Shown one piece after another: positions 32,535 to 35,568 of a DNA stretch of 35,568 bases. The position numbers were made by a program, and so were the translations under genes. The stretch comes from CAZEVY01 sp964515555 (lineage in GTDB: Bacteria; Acidobacteriota; Terriglobia; Bryobacterales; Bryobacteraceae), in assembly GCA_964515555.1 (NCBI GenBank), contig CAZEVY010000051.1, positions 1 to 35,568 on the forward strand, in the 5' to 3' direction. The notes beneath the pieces are model-generated. The model made no database searches. It saw only the letters and a list, made by a program, of their open reading frames with translations, and was not told the origin of the DNA. Position 1 is the first letter of the stretch; every line of letters begins with the position of its first letter.

Positions 32535-32846
32535 ATGAAGTACATGATCAGCTGGTTCGAACGCCCGCAAGGATCGCCTGCGGAGTACGAGAATGCCCAG
32601 AAGCGAATCCTGGAGGTGTTTGGCCAGTGGAAGGCGCCCGCTAATTTCAAGATCGAGTTGTTCGTCGTTCGGGTCGGCGAGTGGGGCGGGCATATGCTGG
32701 TGGAGTGCGACGATCCTCTGGCGGTTCACAAGGTTTGCTCGACGTTCCCTGCCTTTGAATTTCAGGCGCGCCCCGTGGTCGCCGTCGAGGACGCTGTACG
32801 AGTCGAACTCGAGGCAATCGCCTGGCGTGACGGACTGAAGCGGTAG
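32535..32846 (+). CDS. DUF3303-like small protein
   Basis: 103 residues. Opens MKYMISWFERPQGSPAEYENAQKRILEVFGQW, then KIELFVVRVGEWGGHMLVECDDPLAVHKVCSTF and FEFQARPVVAVEDAVRVELEAI. This matches DUF3303, small ferredoxin-like-fold proteins of unknown role. Cytoplasmic, no membrane segment. The start ATG has an AAGGAG ribosome site nine bases upstream, unlike the leaderless genes around it. A strong palindrome in the leader suggests it is under specific control, so it may be an inducible gene. No neighbours suggest a pathway. Confidence 0.7.
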   Translation: MKYMISWFERPQGSPAEYENAQKRILEVFGQWKAPANFKIELFVVRVGEWGGHMLVECDDPLAVHKVCSTFPAFEFQARPVVAVEDAVRVELEAIAWRDGLKR

Positions 32847-32881
32847 TGAAATTCTGGAAACGGAGATCCTCCCGTTCCGTC

Positions 32882-32887
32882 TATAGT
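32882..32887 (+). promoter_or_regulatory. -10 hexamer TATAGT, leaderless start
   Basis: TATAGT ends seven bases before the ATG at 32895, placing the transcription start within a base or two of the start codon. No -35 match is seen. Confidence 0.5.
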
Positions 32888-32894
32888 TGTCAGT

Positions 32895-33722
32895 ATGATC
32901 CGCGCTACCGCGCTGTGCGCTCTCCTCGCCCCCCTCGCCTTCGCCGAAACTCCCGCCGACCTGCGCGAGCTCATGCGCCGCGCCCTGGCCCGTCTCGAGG
33001 AGTCCGAGAAGCGCCAGAACGACTTCGTCTGGACCCGCCGCGTCGACCGCAAGGAGTTCCACTCCGACGGGAAGCTGAAGGAGGCCAACTCGTTCGTCGT
33101 CCGGCTCGACTTCCAGGATGGATATCGGGTGTTCCGCCCCGTCGAGCGCAACGGCAAGCCCGCCACCGAGGAGGAGAAGCAGCGCGCCGAGGAGGCCATC
33201 CGCAAGCGGCTCGCCGAGCTGAAGGCGATGACGCCCGAGCAGATCCGGAAACTGCGCGAGGACAGCCGCAAGCGCCAAAAGGATGAGGACGACTGGATCC
33301 AGGAGTTCCCCGAGGCGCTCGACTACAAGCTCGCCGGCGAGGAGCCGATCAACGGGCGCGCGGCGCTGGCGCTCGATCTTTCGCCGCGCAAGGGCTATCA
33401 GCCGAAAAACATGCGCGCGCGCATCTTCGAGAAGGTGCGCGGCAAGGTCTGGATCGACAAGGCCGACTCCGAGCTCGTCAAAGCCGACGCCGAAGTCTTC
33501 GAGACCGTCAATCTCGGCTTCGGCATTCTCGGCAAGGTGGAAAAGGGCACGCAGTTCCATCTCCATCGCGTCAAGGTCGGCGACGCCTGGATGCCGGAAA
33601 CCGAGACCATGCGGTTCGCCGCGAGGTTCCTGCTGTTCAAGACCCTGAACAACGAGGTCACCACGCGCAACATGGACTATCGCCGGCGCCCCGACCCGGC
33701 GTCGACGGCCAGTGCACGCTGA
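32895..33722 (+). CDS. Exported protein, LolA-like (outer-membrane lipoprotein-sorting fold)
   Basis: 275 residues. Signal peptide MIRATALCALLAPLAFAE. The mature part has long charged helices (LRELMRRALARLEESEKRQNDF, EEKQRAEEAIRKRLAELKAMTPEQIRKLREDSRKRQKDE) between beta strands, then a beta-rich half: GRAALALDLSPRKGYQPKNMRARIFEKVRGKVWIDKADSELVKADAEVFETVNLGFGILGKVEKGTQFHL. This 'GKVWIDKAD.ELVK...' layout resembles the LolA-like superfamily, in which an unclosed beta barrel holds a lipid tail. Known acidobacterial proteins of this kind are uncharacterised. Its last 65 bases overlap the convergent glycosyltransferase gene. Confidence 0.7.
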   Translation: MIRATALCALLAPLAFAETPADLRELMRRALARLEESEKRQNDFVWTRRVDRKEFHSDGKLKEANSFVVRLDFQDGYRVFRPVERNGKPATEEEKQRAEEAIRKRLAELKAMTPEQIRKLREDSRKRQKDEDDWIQEFPEALDYKLAGEEPINGRAALALDLSPRKGYQPKNMRARIFEKVRGKVWIDKADSELVKADAEVFETVNLGFGILGKVEKGTQFHLHRVKVGDAWMPETETMRFAARFLLFKTLNNEVTTRNMDYRRRPDPASTASAR

Positions 33723-35232
33723 CCCCTCCTGGAGCGCGCGGCCGCCGCGAAGCCATCACCTCGATCCAGAATTCGCCCCGCTCGAAGCGGGCCAGCGGCG
33801 TCAGCCCGAAACGGGCGCGCGCCTCGCGAGGCGATGCCGCCTCCTCGTAGCCGAATAGGCGGCGGCGCAGACCGGTCACCCAGCCGGCGCGCTCCAGCAC
33901 GGGCCAGAACCGCCCTTCGCGCGAATACAGAATGAGGACCTCCACCGAATCCGGCGCGAGCTTCCCGATGGTCGAACGGCGGAAGTCGGGCAGCGAGCGG
34001 ACCCGAAGTCCGCGATCGACATAGCCGAACTCCGGCCGCCGCAGCGCGTCGCTCAGCGGCCAGGCCGTGGTGATGGTGCGATCGGGAAACATGCGCCCGG
34101 CCAGGCTCGCCGCCGAAAGCTGGCCGTCCACCGCGTCCCGCATCGCGAGATTGTTCTCGAACGGCTGAGGGAATGGCGCGCTCCAGAACAATCCGGCGAA
34201 CAGACCGGCCGCCATCGCGAAAAGCGCGACCAGCCGGGTCCGCCCGCTGGCAACGCTCCATCCGGCGGCCATCGCGACATAAAGGATCGGCAGCAACGGA
34301 AGGGCGTAGCGGTCGAGCTGCGCGCCGCCGGTCACCGTGATCGCCGCCAGGTGCGCGGCGGCGACGGTGGCGGCGATTCTCCAGGGCCGCGTCGAGAACA
34401 GTCGAGCGCGCCAGGCGCCGAGCAGAATGCCCGCCGTTCCGATCCAGTGACAATCGCCGATAAACAGGTAGTAAAGCCGCCGTCCGAGCGCGACCGCCAT
34501 GCGCGGCGCGTCGAGCTGATAGTGGAAATTCAGATCGGCGAACTCGTGGTTGCCGAACCAGCGTCCGGTCGAGGCGTGGACGAAGGCGAGCCAGGCCGCC
34601 ATCGCCGCCATCGGCGCCAGGAACCACGCCGCCTCGCGCCGCCGCCCTTCCCATAAGAGCATGGCGCCCAGCGCGACCGGCGCCGCGGCGCCGGTCCCTT
34701 TCACCAGCACCAGCAGAATCGACGCCCCCGCCGCCGCCCGGTAGCGGCCTCGCAGGAATAGAAACAGCACAAGCGACGTCGCCAGCATCGCGGGCATATC
34801 GAGCTGCGCCATCATCGCCTGGGTGTAGAAGACGGGCGACAGCAGCAGGAACCCGATCGCCGGGAATGCCGGAAATCCGCGCGCCGGTCCCGACAGCTCG
34901 ATTGCAAGCTGAAATGCGACCGTCGCCGCGATGGCCGCCAGCAGCAGCATGGCGACGCGCGTTGCGGGAATCGAGTAGCCGGCGACGGTCCAGGCGGCGG
35001 CCAGCCAGGCCATGACGCCCGGCGGGTGGAGGCTAGGCGCGGTCGACCTCGGAATCCAGGCGCCGTGCTGGTAGAGGTCGAGCGCCGCGGGGACGAAATA
35101 CCCCACTTCGTCCCAGAAAAACGGCATCTCAATAAGAGAGAAATGCGTAGCGAATAAGATTGCGGCGAACGCCGAAAACACCAGCAGATATGTCGCGGGC
35201 CGGACCCGGCGCCGCTCGGGCGCGGTCTCCAT
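33658..35232 (-). CDS. GT39-like membrane glycosyltransferase (ArnT/PMT fold)
   Basis: 524 residues with about ten to twelve membrane helices. The GT-C signature lies in the first outside loop: FSLIEMPFFWDEVGYFVPAALDLYQHGAW with its Asp/Glu pair WDE, where the acceptor and a lipid-linked sugar are bound. GPARGFPAFPAIGFLLLSPVFYTQAMMAQLDMPAML is the next conserved block (D-x-P in 'MAQLDMP'). Transfer from a polyprenyl-phosphate sugar to lipid or protein at the outer face of the inner membrane is expected. The last 24 residues overlap the convergent gene and look poorly conserved. Seven bases after the DUF3467 stop, forming an operon. Confidence 0.82.
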   Translation of the reverse strand: METAPERRRVRPATYLLVFSAFAAILFATHFSLIEMPFFWDEVGYFVPAALDLYQHGAWIPRSTAPSLHPPGVMAWLAAAWTVAGYSIPATRVAMLLLAAIAATVAFQLAIELSGPARGFPAFPAIGFLLLSPVFYTQAMMAQLDMPAMLATSLVLFLFLRGRYRAAAGASILLVLVKGTGAAAPVALGAMLLWEGRRREAAWFLAPMAAMAAWLAFVHASTGRWFGNHEFADLNFHYQLDAPRMAVALGRRLYYLFIGDCHWIGTAGILLGAWRARLFSTRPWRIAATVAAAHLAAITVTGGAQLDRYALPLLPILYVAMAAGWSVASGRTRLVALFAMAAGLFAGLFWSAPFPQPFENNLAMRDAVDGQLSAASLAGRMFPDRTITTAWPLSDALRRPEFGYVDRGLRVRSLPDFRRSTIGKLAPDSVEVLILYSREGRFWPVLERAGWVTGLRRRLFGYEEAASPREARARFGLTPLARFERGEFWIEVMASRRPRAPGGVSVHWPSTPGRGAGDSPCCAW

Positions 35233-35239
35233 GGGGCGG

Positions 35240-35533
35240 CTATTGGATGGCGCCGCCGGGCGGCTGCGGCTCCAGCCGAATCTCGCCGAACGTGGCCTCG
35301 TACTGGGAGATGTTCTGTTGCAGGAGATTCGTCAGCGCCTTGGCCTGTTGCGGGCTCAGATAGACGCCCTGGAAATTATGGATCGAGACGCTCTCCGGGG
35401 CGGTCTGCGTGATGGTGCCGAAGGTGAGAAAAAAGTCCCAGAGATTCACGCGCACCTGCACGCTATTGGCGTAATGCTCCCGGTAGTGCGGCGACGCGAC
35501 CAGGTCGATCTTGGTGGGCTGTGGGCCGTTCAT
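35240..35533 (-). CDS. DUF3467 protein
   Basis: 97 residues from MNGPQPTKIDLVASPHYREHYANSVQVRVNLWDFFLTFGTI, then TAPESVSIHNFQGVYLSPQQAKALTNLLQQNISQYEATFGEI. The pattern (YANSV.V....WDFFL.FG; P.QAK.L...L...I..YE..FG.I) is DUF3467, a small cytoplasmic family of unknown function. An in-frame GTG seven codons upstream (35554) gives a longer product; ATG 35533 fits the family start and is preceded by GACAAT eleven bases away. It is first in a two-gene run with the membrane glycosyltransferase. Confidence 0.82.
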   Translation of the reverse strand: MNGPQPTKIDLVASPHYREHYANSVQVRVNLWDFFLTFGTITQTAPESVSIHNFQGVYLSPQQAKALTNLLQQNISQYEATFGEIRLEPQPPGGAIQ

Positions 35534-35568
35534 GGTGAGGCCCCATTGTCGCACAGCGGCAGCCGTGG

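Noticed and set aside
1..35568. CRISPR arrays, tRNA or rRNA genes, phage genes or transposases
   Set aside because: None was seen. Regular repeats in 3900-5500 encode the NHL modules and are not spacer-repeat arrays; the hairpins at 13.6 and 27.7 kb are not accompanied by a transposase.

Overview
The window looks like a chromosome segment of an acidobacterium close to Solibacter/Bryobacter. This rests on high GC, a very large secreted NHL-repeat protein ending in the C-terminal domain known from Solibacter (TIGR03437 type), a Ser/Thr kinase fused to a PD40 propeller, and an 831-residue MacB-like permease of the type that is expanded in Acidobacteria. No rRNA, tRNA, CRISPR array, prophage or insertion sequence was seen.

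Layout. 1-5.7 kb (minus strand): a partial sodium:solute symporter with its small DUF3311 partner, then the giant NHL/BACON-like secreted protein. 5.7-7.9 kb (plus): a tight trio of polysaccharide deacetylase, acyl carrier protein and beta-ketoacyl synthase, whose family composition matches rhizobial NodB-NodF-NodE. 8.0-10.8 kb (plus): a large multipass membrane protein, a JAMM (MPN) metalloprotease-like protein and a small exported protein. 10.8-13.6 kb (minus): an overlapping ECF sigma, anti-sigma and HEAT/TPR operon, divergent from the kinase-propeller gene (13.7-16.4 kb). 16.4-20.6 kb (minus): PilZ protein, prepilin peptidase, two glycosyltransferases, a site-2 protease and HU. 20.7-22.2 kb: flavin reductase, then a stretch of about 1 kb with lower GC that holds a probably frameshifted membrane protein and a hicBA pair with a broken hicA. 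22.2-23.9 kb (minus): an MFS transporter and an exported protein. 24.0-30.0 kb (plus): a run of four family 2 glycosyltransferases and one DUF1972/GT4 glycosyltransferase, with alanine racemase translationally coupled at the end; this is probably an exopolysaccharide or cell-envelope glycan locus. 30-35.5 kb: ADOP-type permease, a DUF3303-like protein, an exported LolA-like protein, a GT39-like membrane glycosyltransferase and a DUF3467 protein.

The main themes are envelope glycan synthesis (eight glycosyltransferases plus a deacetylase) and stress or surface signalling (sigma/anti-sigma, kinase, PilZ, site-2 protease). A recurrent regulatory pattern is visible: at least seven genes have a TANNNT -10 hexamer ending 5-8 bases before the start codon, which predicts leaderless mRNAs. 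This pattern also corrects several start codons. All functional calls are from motifs read by eye; no database search was run.
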